From: a virus
Strand: one strand, 5' to 3'
Virus record (IMG/VR): IMGVR_UViG_3300035670_000799
Location: 1 to 33,573 of that record
DNA length: 33,573 nucleotides
Shown here piece after piece: positions 7,344 through 15,148 of this stretch (position 1 is its first letter; every line of letters starts with the position of its first letter). The position numbers and the translations under genes were made by a program. The notes beneath the pieces were generated by a model. That model saw nothing but the letters and a program-made list of their open reading frames with translations, searched no databases and was not told where the DNA came from.

Positions 7344-7628
7344 TTATTCTCCACATAATTCTTCATCTTCCCACTCGTCGCGGGAAACAAATCGAATGCT
7401 CCATGTGTCTCCGTCGTCTCCATCAAAAGGGGATTCTTCATTAGGATATTGAGTGTCGTACCAGTTTTCCACGGCATTCTGCATGTCTTCTAGCGTTTCG
7501 TGTTCTTCTAATATCAGCAGGTCGTCGTTTCCAGAACATGCTGAATCCAGGAACGCCACCCTCTTGCCAGACAGCACTGCATTTATAACTTCAGATTCTT
7601 TGTGTGATTTAGATTGATTTGCGTACAT
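7344..7628 (-). CDS. Small acidic protein, function unknown
   Basis: The ATG at 7628 is preceded by GGAGAA at good spacing; an upstream GTG-type start at 7655 is less likely. The 94-residue product is strongly acidic in its second half (DDLLILEEHETLEDMQ, then SPFDGDDGDTWS and DEWEDEELCGE). No domain is recognised. Such charge distribution resembles DNA-mimic or antitoxin-like proteins, but that is only a suggestion. It is the first gene after the palindrome at 7681 and probably cotranscribed with the Rmf-HTH gene. Confidence 0.65.
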   Translation of the reverse strand: MYANQSKSHKESEVINAVLSGKRVAFLDSACSGNDDLLILEEHETLEDMQNAVENWYDTQYPNEESPFDGDDGDTWSIRFVSRDEWEDEELCGE

Positions 7629-7680
7629 GGCTATTCTCCGTTTTTGGTTCGGCACGATTGCCTCCCCACTGAAAACAGTA

Positions 7681-7697
7681 TATAGCCATTGGCTATA
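7681..7697. promoter_or_regulatory. Perfect 17-bp palindrome, putative operator TATAGCCATTGGCTATA
   Basis: Arms TATAGCCA and TGGCTATA flank a single T, with no mismatch. It lies 53 bases upstream of the acidic gene on the minus strand. TATACT, a good -10 match, overlaps the downstream arm on that strand, although I see no strong -35. This is the layout of an operator bound by a dimeric helix-turn-helix repressor, plausibly the Rmf-HTH protein encoded two genes downstream. Confidence 0.6.
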
Positions 7698-7733
7698 AAA
7701 CGCAGGCCAAAATCGAAAAATATTTTCGAATCC

Positions 7734-8222
7734 TCATCCCCGCATCACACCGTTAAACGCGGCCTTCAAATTTTCAGGCATTCCACCGCGTTTCTCGGCC
7801 TCAGAGCGAGCCCGCTCAGGCGGGACATCAGTGGTGACAGCGGCGGATTTGCGCGGCTCCGCCGGCAGATTTTGCCGCGCGCGGGAATTTTTTAGGAAAG
7901 CCTTCAGCCATCCGTGGTCTTTTGGGGTTTTCCATAGACCTGCCATCTGCTTTTCCCGCGCCGCCTCTGTCGCCTCGATCATCGCCGTCCTGAGTACATC
8001 GACGTCACTCTCCAGCGACAGCGCCTCTTGCGCCAGCGATAGCGCCCGGTCGTTCGACAGATCGCGCTGCGCTGGACGAAACAGCGTCAGATACGCCACC
8101 AGCGGACGTGCGATTTTTCCATTCGCTGCGAGCAATCCCAGCAGCGCCCGTCCAGATTCGTCCTGAATGAGCGCATCCAGATGGATGGTCGCGTGGCATA
8201 TTGGGCATCTGGCGAGTTTCAT
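7734..8222 (-). CDS. Conserved Mu-like prophage protein with CPIC motif
   Basis: A 162-residue protein starting MKLARCPICHATIHLDALIQ, a CxxCH motif that could bind zinc or simply cap the N-terminal fold. It is followed by helical sequence (GRALLGLLAANGKIARPLVA) and a basic, Ala/Arg-rich C-terminus. I recognise the opening as recurrent in transposable prophages, but no function is known. It sits in the accessory block between MuB and GemA, downstream of a dispersed palindromic element at 8249. Confidence 0.7.
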   Translation of the reverse strand: MKLARCPICHATIHLDALIQDESGRALLGLLAANGKIARPLVAYLTLFRPAQRDLSNDRALSLAQEALSLESDVDVLRTAMIEATEAAREKQMAGLWKTPKDHGWLKAFLKNSRARQNLPAEPRKSAAVTTDVPPERARSEAEKRGGMPENLKAAFNGVMRG

Positions 8223-8248
8223 TTTTTTCCCCGTCTGCGGCTAAAGAT

Positions 8249-8280
8249 GGTGGGCAACGAAAAGATGTTGCCCACCCTAC
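8249..8280. repeat. Intergenic palindromic element ending in CTAC
   Basis: Ten-base perfect arms GGTGGGCAAC and GTTGCCCACC surround an 8-base loop, followed by CTAC. On the minus strand it reads GTAGGGTGGGCAAC and then the hairpin. A second element of the same plan is at 13894-13918. There is no U-tract, so it is not a standard intrinsic terminator. The GTAGGGTGGGC form recalls dispersed palindromes in many proteobacterial chromosomes, suggesting acquisition from a host genome. Confidence 0.65.
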
Positions 8281-8284
8281 CTGG

Positions 8285-8602
8285 CTATTTTAGATTTATA
8301 TGTGTTATTTTCCCGCAGTGCTGACATTTGCAGCGGCTGCGTTCAGATAGCATTTTTCTGGCCTCGATTATTCGCCGTCCTTCGCGTTCCCAGCGGCTTT
8401 CCTCTCGCGCCATTCTACCCAGAACATAGATGGGATTTAATTTTGTTCCGCAATCCTCGCAGGTGACTTCTGACTCTTCTTCGCTGACGATGACGTGCTT
8501 GTGAAGGCATTTTGGCACGCCATTCGCAGAAACGAGGCTCAACAGGTCTGAGTTGCCAGACCCGACATGGAGGTTGATCACATTACTACTATCCACAGCC
8601 AT
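8285..8602 (-). CDS. Zinc-ribbon protein with two CxxC pairs
   Basis: The 105-residue protein carries CEDCGTKL in the middle (C about 53 and 56) and CKCQHCGKITH near the end, giving paired Cys ligands of a zinc ribbon, with an additional His-rich CLHKHV segment. The linker is basic and helical (REESRWEREGRRIIEARKML). A DNA- or RNA-binding or protein-interaction role is plausible; no precise function is known. It lies in the small-gene block after MuB. Confidence 0.65.
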   Translation of the reverse strand: MAVDSSNVINLHVGSGNSDLLSLVSANGVPKCLHKHVIVSEEESEVTCEDCGTKLNPIYVLGRMAREESRWEREGRRIIEARKMLSERSRCKCQHCGKITHINLK

Positions 8603-8614
8603 GTTTTCGCCCCG

Positions 8615-8788
8615 TCATCCGCCATTGTGTCGCATGGCGCTTTCTTTTTCATAAGCCCGCCATACAAATTCAGTGAGTGTTTCGTCTGTTTTTTGGCAGT
8701 ACATCTCGACAAGATCATCGTCATCGTCGAATATGCGCCACACGCCGGAATCCCTATATAGAAACAGGTTTTCAGGCAGGCCGTCCAA
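8615..8788 (-). CDS. 57-residue small protein, TTG start
   Basis: This frame fills the otherwise empty stretch between two neighbouring accessory genes on the same strand. It starts at a TTG (8788; ATT at 8791 is the only other option before an in-frame stop). The product reads LPENLFLYRDSGVWRIF, then DDDDDLVEMYCQKTDETLTE and FVWRAYEKES. Composition and lack of frameshifts look like a real protein. A five-Asp run is notable. Function unknown; the start is uncertain because no strong ribosome binding site is visible. Confidence 0.5.
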   Translation of the reverse strand: MDGLPENLFLYRDSGVWRIFDDDDDLVEMYCQKTDETLTEFVWRAYEKESAMRHNGG

Positions 8789-8802
8789 AATGGATTACAG
8801 AC

Positions 8803-9189
8803 TCATACGCTATCCAGCACTTTCAGAGCCATCTCCAATTTTTCCAGACGAATCCGCGTTGTATTAATCTGAGCCCGCAGCGCTTTTTTGGCGGCTTCAT
8901 AATCATTGTCATTTATGTCGTGCGCCCTCAATTCTGGCATCACACGTTTCAGTTCGGCGGCCTTTGGTGGCGCCGGTGGTGGCGCCGGTCTGGAAATCTT
9001 CCAATTCCCATTCTGCTGATGCATCACATGCCCAGCGCCTTCCAGGCTGCGCAGCGCTTCGAGCACCTCGCTGCGCTCCAATCGTGTTTTCTGCGCAATG
9101 GACAGCGTCGATATTGGCGCTGTGGCATCACCAACCGCCTCGTAGACTGGCTGAGCGAGGCTATGCAATTCAGTGTAATCGGGTTCCAT
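8803..9189 (-). CDS. Winged-helix protein with coiled-coil tail
   Basis: A 128-residue protein. Residues about 10-65 form a winged-helix-like domain (ISTLSIAQKTRLERSEVLEA, LRSLEGAGHVMHQQNGNWKI) followed by a Pro/Ala linker (PAPPPAPPKAAE) and a C-terminal helix with heptad spacing (TTRIRLEKLEMALKVL). It may be a small transcriptional regulator or a replication accessory factor. It begins one base after the DUF3164 stop, so it is part of the same leftward transcript. Confidence 0.65.
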   Translation of the reverse strand: MEPDYTELHSLAQPVYEAVGDATAPISTLSIAQKTRLERSEVLEALRSLEGAGHVMHQQNGNWKISRPAPPPAPPKAAELKRVMPELRAHDINDNDYEAAKKALRAQINTTRIRLEKLEMALKVLDSV

Positions 9190-9190
9190 C

Positions 9191-9811
9191 TCACACCTCC
9201 AGGGCCGAAAAATCTAAAACGATTTGCTGGTGCTTGGCATTGCGCGCCGGGCGTTCAGAGATGCGGACATATTCTTTAGTATCCGCAATCGTCAGCGAGT
9301 CCTTAACCGCCTCCATCGCTGCTTTCCATTGCGCATCATCAATATTGACTCGCATCAGGCTAAGCACCCGACCAGTATTGATTTTTCCTTCTTTATCAGT
9401 TTGGAAGGCGTGTTGCACCAATGTTCTGATGTGCGCGTTAGCGCCCTCACTCCAGCGCAATACGCATTGATCAACCAACTCTTTTGCGGCTTGCAATTTT
9501 TCGTTAAATGAAATTCTGTCATGCACCGCGAGCTGCACTTGCAGCGAACCGTCGTAGCTGGACAGTGTGACATTCCCCTTCTTGCCGCCAAATCGCACCC
9601 CGTGCTGCTCGAACGAGGATTCCAAAAATGCTCTCAAATCGCTCAGCATTGCAGTTTTTTCCTGCATTACATGATCACGCAGCGCCTTGGCGCGCATGGC
9701 AATCTGTTGGACGGTGTCGTCACGAAGCAGATCAATTGATTCAATGTCCTCAATCGGCACTAAACGACCTACTGAATCTTGCTTGTAACCATCTGGTATC
9801 GTGTTATTCAT
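9191..9811 (-). CDS. DUF3164 family protein
   Basis: A 206-residue protein of the DUF3164 family, common in Mu-like phages after MuB. The N-terminus DGYKQDSVGRLVPIEDI then SIDLLRDD is diagnostic. The middle (GGKKGNVTLSSYDGSLQVQL) is beta-rich, with helices at the C-terminus (TGRVLSLMRVNIDDAQWK). The function is not established; some databases label it 'sulfate transporter', which has no support here. ATG at 9811 overlaps the upstream stop; a GTG at 9814 is equally close to the GGAGAG ribosome binding site. Confidence 0.85.
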   Translation of the reverse strand: MNNTIPDGYKQDSVGRLVPIEDIESIDLLRDDTVQQIAMRAKALRDHVMQEKTAMLSDLRAFLESSFEQHGVRFGGKKGNVTLSSYDGSLQVQLAVHDRISFNEKLQAAKELVDQCVLRWSEGANAHIRTLVQHAFQTDKEGKINTGRVLSLMRVNIDDAQWKAAMEAVKDSLTIADTKEYVRISERPARNAKHQQIVLDFSALEV

Positions 9812-10050
9812 CACTGTATTTCTCTCCGTTTTTTGGCCGCGCGAACATTCGCGCGGCGTCGTCTATAGTGCGGTTCCTCTGGCAGTCCGCGCATCCACTC
9901 GGCGGCCATCTGATGTCTGGGCGCCGTGATCAGGTGTCTCTGCGCATTCTCCACCGCGGTAGCCACCAGGCCATCGAAACGCGCGATTTCATCAGAATGC
10001 TCGCGCTTGAACTCGTCCCAACTCCATGGTTTTTCTTCGTTATGGCTCAT
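9811..10050 (-). CDS. Small basic protein, function unknown
   Basis: 79 residues starting MSHNEEKPWSWDEFKREHSD and ending in a strongly basic stretch (HYRRRRANVRAAKKRREIQ), which may bind nucleic acid. No domain recognised. It overlaps the 3' end of the upstream gene by 4 bases and abuts DUF3164, so it is part of the same operon. Confidence 0.6.
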   Translation of the reverse strand: MSHNEEKPWSWDEFKREHSDEIARFDGLVATAVENAQRHLITAPRHQMAAEWMRGLPEEPHYRRRRANVRAAKKRREIQ

Positions 10051-10343
10051 ATCTGTCCCTCATAGTCGCCTAGCAGTTCCTCCGCGCACGCCGCGCAGAA
10101 TCCCCCGGTATTTTCAGCGCTGAATCCGTGGTGATGGCAGTGCTCGTGGCATCCGAGGTGCGCGTCGTCAGCGGCGATAGCCGCCCGCGCCAGGTGCAGA
10201 TACCGCGCCACCACCTCAGGGTCTCTAGGCCAGAACTCATACAACGAGTTTAGCGTATGCCCACCTGACGGATTTCCGTCAGCATCGGAATGTGCAGCCA
10301 GGTAGATCGCCTCAGCCACACGCATTTGGCGTTCGTTATTCAT
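10047..10343 (-). CDS. Cys/His-rich small protein, function unknown
   Basis: A 98-residue protein with helical N-terminal sequence (RQMRVAEAIYLAAHSDAD) and a metal-binding-like cluster CHEHCHHH about two thirds along, followed by GFCAACAEELL. The pairs CxxxC and CxxC with several His could form a zinc site. It starts just after the duplicated gene and overlaps the next by 4 bases. No known family was recognised. Confidence 0.6.
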   Translation of the reverse strand: MNNERQMRVAEAIYLAAHSDADGNPSGGHTLNSLYEFWPRDPEVVARYLHLARAAIAADDAHLGCHEHCHHHGFSAENTGGFCAACAEELLGDYEGQI

Positions 10344-10746
10344 TTTTCACCCGTTCCGAGCCGATAGAATACTGGTTGTCGATCGTCGATTCCGCGAATT
10401 TACGGAACACGTCCTGATGCCGCGTCAGCATAAACCTCGCACTCTGTGCATCGTGTGATGCGTCAAAAATGCACTCCATCAGGGCAATCCCGAGCGCACT
10501 CATGCGATCTGCTGTGTCGGGTATTTTTTTGGCGGCGCAAAGAACTTCATTCGATGCGATGCGTATTTTGAACACGTCCTGATGCCGCGTCAGCATAAAT
10601 CTCGCACTCTGTGCATCGTGTGATGCGCCCAAAATGCACTCCATCAGGGCAATCCCGAGCGCACTCATGCGATCTGCTGGGTCGGGTATTTTTTGGGCGG
10701 CGCAAAGAACTTCATTCGATGCGATGCGTATTTTGCTTTTTCTCAT
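10336..10746 (-). CDS. Internally duplicated small protein (two 55-residue repeats)
   Basis: The protein (136 residues from the ATG at 10746) consists of two almost identical 55-residue units, KIRIASNEVLCAAQKIPDPA and onward to RHQDVF, then a short C-terminus. The units differ at only four residues. Each unit is itself related to the protein encoded just upstream (10985-10746): both share an AA-x-KI start, DRMS.L..A..E.I, then A..QNAR or AQSARF and LM/LT..H. So a single-copy ancestor duplicated first into two genes and then within this one. Helical composition; function unknown. Confidence 0.7.
   Translation of the reverse strand: MRKSKIRIASNEVLCAAQKIPDPADRMSALGIALMECILGASHDAQSARFMLTRHQDVFKIRIASNEVLCAAKKIPDTADRMSALGIALMECIFDASHDAQSARFMLTRHQDVFRKFAESTIDNQYSIGSERVKNE
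10406..10735. repeat. 165-bp tandem direct repeat, two copies
   Basis: Copies at 10406-10570 and 10571-10735 abut exactly and differ at five positions by my count, four of which change an amino acid. The period is 55 codons, so the reading frame is kept. The near identity indicates a recent duplication, and the mostly amino-acid-changing differences suggest the copies are not under strong constraint to stay the same. Confidence 0.9.
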
Positions 10747-10985
10747 CACATCACCATCCTTGCCGCGCGTTGCGAATACTGTTCATTGATGGCCTTTGAC
10801 CCCGCCTCCATGAGTACGTTAATGTGCGCCATCAGCAGCAGCCTGGCGTTCTGTTGCGAGGCGCTCTCGTCCAGAATGGTTTCGATTACCGCCATTTCCA
10901 GAACCGACATCCGGTCTTGGAATTCAGATATTTTTTGGGCCGCGGCCAGGAGATTGGCGGCTTTTATTTGGAGTTCATGTTTCAT
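10746..10985 (-). CDS. Small helical protein, paralogue of the duplicated gene
   Basis: 79 residues, helical (KAANLLAAAQKISEFQDRMS then VLEMAVIETILDESASQQNA). It aligns over most of its length with each repeat unit of the following gene. Its ATG overlaps the MuB stop by 4 bases (ATGA) and its TGA overlaps the next ATG, so it is firmly within the transposition operon. Position directly after MuB suggests an accessory to early phage functions, but nothing identifies the activity. Confidence 0.65.
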   Translation of the reverse strand: MKHELQIKAANLLAAAQKISEFQDRMSVLEMAVIETILDESASQQNARLLLMAHINVLMEAGSKAINEQYSQRAARMVM

Positions 10986-12136
10986 TGTTCCCGCCTCAAC
11001 GTTAAATCACCACATATCAATTCGGCGCCAATCTTGCCCAGCGCCGCGCCGCCGATTTCCGCCCATTTGTTTATGATCCGCACTGTCATATTGTTTGCAC
11101 GCTGCGGGTAGCAAAACGAATTTTTGCCGTCCTGCATCCTGGCGTGAATCGCTGCATAGGCGTCTCCGGCGAAAATTGAGTCCACATCCAATCCAGATTT
11201 CTCGAATTTCATCGCTAAATAGGCGTATAGCTGTTGCGGGCTCAACGGTTTCAGTTCCAACACCTGGCAGCGAAGTGCGACCTCACGGGTGTTCCACGAT
11301 TCGTCAGACAGATGCCTCCGCAGTTCGCTCTGGCCGATGAGGATTATGGCCAGCACCGCCTGGTGGCCGCTGCGTATCTCCCAGAACCGTTTTAGGTTTT
11401 TTAGCGTTGACGACGAGAGTCCGTGCGCCTCTTCTAATATCAGCGCGTGGCGGCGACCTTCGGCGTGCGCCTCCTTCAGTAGCCGTTTTGCCTGCCTTGA
11501 CTTGTACTCCAGCGTCCGCTTGGGACGTTCAGCACCTTCGCTCACGTCGTCGATAATCGCGTCATAGATGCCGCTGGCAGTCAGTCGCTCGACACTGATA
11601 TGATCAGGCCGAATAAATGTGATCTTCTTTTTCTGGGCGATGCAATAGTCTTCGAGATCATTCGCCAGCGTTGTTTTTCCGCCGCCAGGCTCGCTGATGA
11701 TGGCCATGAACCCGCCGTTTGTCGCGGCGGTACGCATACAGGCGCGTATATAGGCGGTGTCTTCGGTCTCGAATACGTCTCTCCAGTCATGGATGTCGTG
11801 CTCGAACAGATCGACCCCGTCGCGCAGGTGTAGCGCCAAACGAGCCTCTTGGGTTAGAATAGGTTTTGACATGTCAATTTCCTCTGCTTGTTTTGATGTG
11901 TTATCCACGGCGTTCGGTGTTGCGGCATCGAACGCCGTTTTTATTTCTGTCTCAGGTATTCCGTGCCACACCAGGTGGAAACGGATTTTCTGTTTGAGTT
12001 GGTCTGCGTCCTGTAGGCGTGGCCAATACCCCTCGTTGATCAGGCGGCTGAATGCCGCCGGTTTCATCCCAACCGCGTCCGCGAACGCTTTCTTTTTTAG
12101 GCCGTGCGCCACAATTATTTCTGCCAGTCTCAGCAT
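10982..12136 (-). CDS. MuB-type AAA+ ATPase, transposition target-capture protein
   Basis: The 384-residue protein has an N-terminal helix-turn-helix (residues 1-60; GLKKKAFADAVGMKPAAFSR) and an AAA+ domain. Walker A is SEPGGGKTT at 148-156 (Ser replaces the first Gly), Walker B is ALILEEAH at 231-238, and a sensor-like LIGQSE lies at 266-271. MuB binds DNA as an ATP-dependent filament, delivers target DNA to the transposase and stimulates strand transfer. It starts 19 bases after the transposase stop, the canonical A-B order. The N-terminal HTH is typical of MuB homologues. Confidence 0.93.
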   Translation of the reverse strand: MLRLAEIIVAHGLKKKAFADAVGMKPAAFSRLINEGYWPRLQDADQLKQKIRFHLVWHGIPETEIKTAFDAATPNAVDNTSKQAEEIDMSKPILTQEARLALHLRDGVDLFEHDIHDWRDVFETEDTAYIRACMRTAATNGGFMAIISEPGGGKTTLANDLEDYCIAQKKKITFIRPDHISVERLTASGIYDAIIDDVSEGAERPKRTLEYKSRQAKRLLKEAHAEGRRHALILEEAHGLSSSTLKNLKRFWEIRSGHQAVLAIILIGQSELRRHLSDESWNTREVALRCQVLELKPLSPQQLYAYLAMKFEKSGLDVDSIFAGDAYAAIHARMQDGKNSFCYPQRANNMTVRIINKWAEIGGAALGKIGAELICGDLTLRREQ

Positions 12137-12155
12137 CCACTCCTTCCTCCCTAAC

Positions 12156-13865
12156 TCACTTCACCAGCGCCAACTTAGGCTTACCGTCGCGCTGGCTGTC
12201 CCATTTCTGCGCCATCGCCTGAATATCCGCGTCGGTGCACCCGTGCGGGTATGCTCCCCGCAATTCATCGCCCTCCGCCGCGGTCAGTGGGCGGTTCAGC
12301 AGATTCGACAGGGCGATGATGCTGTTCATCGGCGTCATGCGCGGCAATTCAGGCGCCCTGATGATCTCGTTTCCTCTGCGCGGCATATATGCCGGCACAT
12401 CGTCCTGTTTCACATGAGCGAACGGATCGAGTTGCGGATATATCGGCGAGTTTTTAGCCTTCGCTTTCTCTGCCTCTTCCAGTTTGCCCGCGCCATACGC
12501 CTGTTTCATTGCGTCTTTTTTCAGCGCGTCGCGTGGCGTTTCCGGCGCGGATTTGTGCTCGCTACCAATCAGCGCGGCATCTGTGGCGAACCCTAGAGCA
12601 TCTCTTTCTATCGGCGACACCTGGAAAACCTGTTTTTTCCCGTCGAGTGATTCGACTGTGACAAACACATCACCAGGCGCATACGGTGCGGGGCGGACTT
12701 CTAGTTTGTCGCCGATGTTGATTTGCGACAGATGGCGCAGTCTGTAGGTCGCGTTGTTGAACGAGACCGATTTTTCTGCATCCACAGTTCGCGTTGCACC
12801 TCGCGACTCAACCAGTAATTTCAATACGCCAGCATCTGGCAGGTGCCGCAAATGTTCCTGCCGCGCGAATTTCAGCCACGCCTCAGCGCGCCTCATGCCG
12901 TGTCTGGAGTGAATTTTTGTGCCGTTAAACCAGCGCTCCCAGTTGCGCGCCAAATGATTCATTTGCGCCACGTTTTCCACTGCCACGCCCTTCAGACTCG
13001 ATTCAAACGAACACTCCACAATATTGTTCGCGTTTTCAACTTGGCCTTTTGCCCGCGCTGCCTGGGCGATAATCAGATCGACCTCAAGATTGCGCATCAG
13101 CGATTTTATTTCGTCAGTCCTCATCGCCCCTACCCGGTCGGCAATCAGGATTCGCGGAACGCCGAACATCGGCATCCGTTCACTGTCTGGGTCTTTCCAG
13201 AAATGGGTCAGCGCCTCCGCAAATGTCCCCCATGATTCCCCAGGCGCCTCGATGTAATGGACGCGGATGAATCCGGTTGCGTGGTCGGTTAGTACATAGC
13301 GCCAGATCAAATTGCGCTTCAATGCTTCGCGCACGTTGTCAGGCTTGTTTTTGTAATGGACAGACTTGTCCCAGCTAAAACTCGAGTTCTTGCCAAACTT
13401 GTACACCAACGCCACCGACGGGTCGATTTGATGCACTTGGTTGGAAAACTCGCTGCGCAGCGCTTGCACCGGTGTGTCTGTTCTCATCTGTTTATGCGTC
13501 CATCCGCGCAGTTTGAGTTGGCGGCGTACCGTGGCGACGGTCAGTTGTTGGTTGATCTGATCATTAGCCTTCAACCGTTCGACCGCCGCATCGATGCTGA
13601 CGATTGCCTTGTTATTCTGGCGGTTGTGGGAATGGGCGTAGCCGATAATCAGCCTTAACTCTGCTTCCGTCGCCATACTGTCGCCTTTGTCGGCGCGCAC
13701 TTTGCGCCCGGTATCATATCCGCCGACTGCCTTCACTTGTCTCCACCAGTTGTCCAGCGATACTTGACAACTGGCCGCTTGCTGCTTGGCATATGCGGAT
13801 TTGCCGCCGCGTTGGATGCCGCGCAGCGTGTCAGCCTGTTTTACCCAGTACTCGTTGGATGGCAT
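12156..13865 (-). CDS. Mu-type DDE transposase
   Basis: A 569-residue transposase (MuA is 663). The N-terminus (about 1-55) is a DNA-binding helical domain. The catalytic core of RNase H fold shows the first Asp in HQIDPS (D148), the second in LIADRVGA (D243) and the Glu in AKGQVENAN (E277); WRYVLTDHATG adds a conserved non-catalytic Asp. A beta-barrel region and a charged C-terminus (KPKLALVK at the end) follow, where MuA contacts MuB. It cuts the phage ends and joins them to target DNA in replicative transposition. The ATG at 13865 follows a gap holding a palindromic element. Confidence 0.95.
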   Translation of the reverse strand: MPSNEYWVKQADTLRGIQRGGKSAYAKQQAASCQVSLDNWWRQVKAVGGYDTGRKVRADKGDSMATEAELRLIIGYAHSHNRQNNKAIVSIDAAVERLKANDQINQQLTVATVRRQLKLRGWTHKQMRTDTPVQALRSEFSNQVHQIDPSVALVYKFGKNSSFSWDKSVHYKNKPDNVREALKRNLIWRYVLTDHATGFIRVHYIEAPGESWGTFAEALTHFWKDPDSERMPMFGVPRILIADRVGAMRTDEIKSLMRNLEVDLIIAQAARAKGQVENANNIVECSFESSLKGVAVENVAQMNHLARNWERWFNGTKIHSRHGMRRAEAWLKFARQEHLRHLPDAGVLKLLVESRGATRTVDAEKSVSFNNATYRLRHLSQINIGDKLEVRPAPYAPGDVFVTVESLDGKKQVFQVSPIERDALGFATDAALIGSEHKSAPETPRDALKKDAMKQAYGAGKLEEAEKAKAKNSPIYPQLDPFAHVKQDDVPAYMPRRGNEIIRAPELPRMTPMNSIIALSNLLNRPLTAAEGDELRGAYPHGCTDADIQAMAQKWDSQRDGKPKLALVK

Positions 13866-13893
13866 GGTTTTTGTCCGTTATATTTGCTGGGTT

Positions 13894-13918
13894 GGTTGGT
13901 GCGTGCGACCAACCCTAC
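13894..13918. repeat. Second intergenic palindromic element ending in CTAC
   Basis: Seven-base arms GGTTGGT and ACCAACC around GCGTGCG, followed by CTAC. On the minus strand it reads GTAGGGTTGGTCGC and so parallels the element at 8249-8280 in layout, differing in the arm sequence. It fills the only sizable gap between the coiled-coil gene and the transposase. It has no U-tract. Confidence 0.55.
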
Positions 13919-13922
13919 GCAC

Positions 13923-14879
13923 TCAATCCACCGCGGTAGGGTCAAACTGCTCGCCGGTCATCGCGGACATGATTTCTTCCGCGTTTTCCAGGTTGAATTC
14001 TTGCAATATCATGCGCAGGTCTGTGACCAATTCCGCAATCCCGTTGGCGGCGCATTCCCGCAGCGGCATTGGCATCTCGCCGTCGGCATAATAATTGTCG
14101 CTCAATTCATTCAGGCATAACCGCAGCGCCTCCGTGCCGCTGTCCCCAAATCGCATCCCCTTAAACCGCGCTTGCAGCGCCTCATATTCAGAGGCGACTT
14201 GCTCATCCGGTTGGGGCAGCGGCTTTTCTTCTAGCTCAAGCACTTTCTTTTTGAGTGATGTGATCTCTTTGGTTTGGATTGAAATTAGCTTTTCGTTGCC
14301 GTCGTTGTCGCTTTCGGCGCGCTTCAGCCGAGCCTCCAACTCGGTTTTTTCTTTCGCGTGGCGTTGCTGCACCGCGTCCAGCATTTCCGCGAAAGCCTCT
14401 TTGATGGCGTCCTTGTCTCCAGCGTCGGTTTCGATCTGTCTGCCGAACGCCTCCAGCACCATTGTCCGGTCTTCGTCCGGTAGCCTTCTCAACTTCCGCA
14501 AATCGCGGTAGCCAAGCCCGGCGCGTTGCATTCCGTCCAGTGCTTCTGCGCCGAATGCGGCGAGGTTTAAAAGGTCGTTATCTACCTTCTCGCGGCTGTA
14601 TCCTAAAAAACCGCAAAATTGCTCCCAACTGGTAACAGTTACCGGTTTTCCGTTTTCGTCTGCTGCGCTCAAATGCCGGTATGTCTTGGTTTCTTTGATT
14701 TTTTGTAGGTCGATTAAAGTGGTAACAGTTACCAGTTTTGCGATTCCCTGACCGAGTTGAATCCGCCCCAAAAGCTGATTAGCGGTATCGCGCTCCTGTT
14801 GGTTTTGCTCCGGGGTATTAATCGTTAGCGGCCTGGTTAATTCCGCGATTGGATTGAAAGACTCTTTCTGCTTGCTCAT
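13923..14879 (-). CDS. Coiled-coil protein upstream of the transposase
   Basis: A 318-residue protein starting at the ATG 14879 behind AAGGAG. The N-terminal third contains TVTSWEQFCGFLGYSREKVD and LGYRDLRKLRRLPDED, helical and ParB/Spo0J-like in feel. Residues about 175-240 are a long coiled coil (KEKTELEARLKRAESDN then IQTKEITSLKKKVLELEE). I do not recognise a defined family. Position just before the transposase suggests a role in replication, partition or regulation of early functions. A reading from 14963 is only a frame extension across the upstream gene. Confidence 0.65.
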   Translation of the reverse strand: MSKQKESFNPIAELTRPLTINTPEQNQQERDTANQLLGRIQLGQGIAKLVTVTTLIDLQKIKETKTYRHLSAADENGKPVTVTSWEQFCGFLGYSREKVDNDLLNLAAFGAEALDGMQRAGLGYRDLRKLRRLPDEDRTMVLEAFGRQIETDAGDKDAIKEAFAEMLDAVQQRHAKEKTELEARLKRAESDNDGNEKLISIQTKEITSLKKKVLELEEKPLPQPDEQVASEYEALQARFKGMRFGDSGTEALRLCLNELSDNYYADGEMPMPLRECAANGIAELVTDLRMILQEFNLENAEEIMSAMTGEQFDPTAVD

Positions 14880-14881
14880 TG

Positions 14882-15148
14882 CTAAAAACTCCTTAAAAGG
14901 GTTTCGCCGGCCTGCCTGAAATGCAGTTTTTTCACCGCCATCCATTGTTTGCCTGGCTGCCAATAATTGTTGTCTGTGCGGGTTGCGAGCCCTGCGTATA
15001 ACAAATTCTCCATGTCTCTCAGGGCCTTGGTTGGTGTGACTTCCAAATGCGCGGCTATCGCGTTCAATCTCACCGGGGTATCCTGTTGCGCCAGATATAG
15101 CAGCGCGTTAAGAATCCGTTGCTGGGCGTCATTTTTGTATTTTTCCAT
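14882..15148 (-). CDS. Small winged helix-turn-helix protein
   Basis: 88 residues with a winged-helix pattern: NDAQQRILNALLYLAQQDTP, a recognition-helix region LNAIAAHLEVTPTKALRDME, and a wing GLATRTDNNYWQPGKQ. The pattern is IclR/MarR-like. It probably regulates or assists the early operon. Its stop lies 3 bases before the coiled-coil gene's ATG and the two probably share a transcript. Confidence 0.65.
   Translation of the reverse strand: MEKYKNDAQQRILNALLYLAQQDTPVRLNAIAAHLEVTPTKALRDMENLLYAGLATRTDNNYWQPGKQWMAVKKLHFRQAGETLLRSF

Noticed and set aside
13894-13918. Rho-independent terminator before the transposase
   Set aside because: The hairpin has no T-tract on either side, and termination here would silence the transposase.
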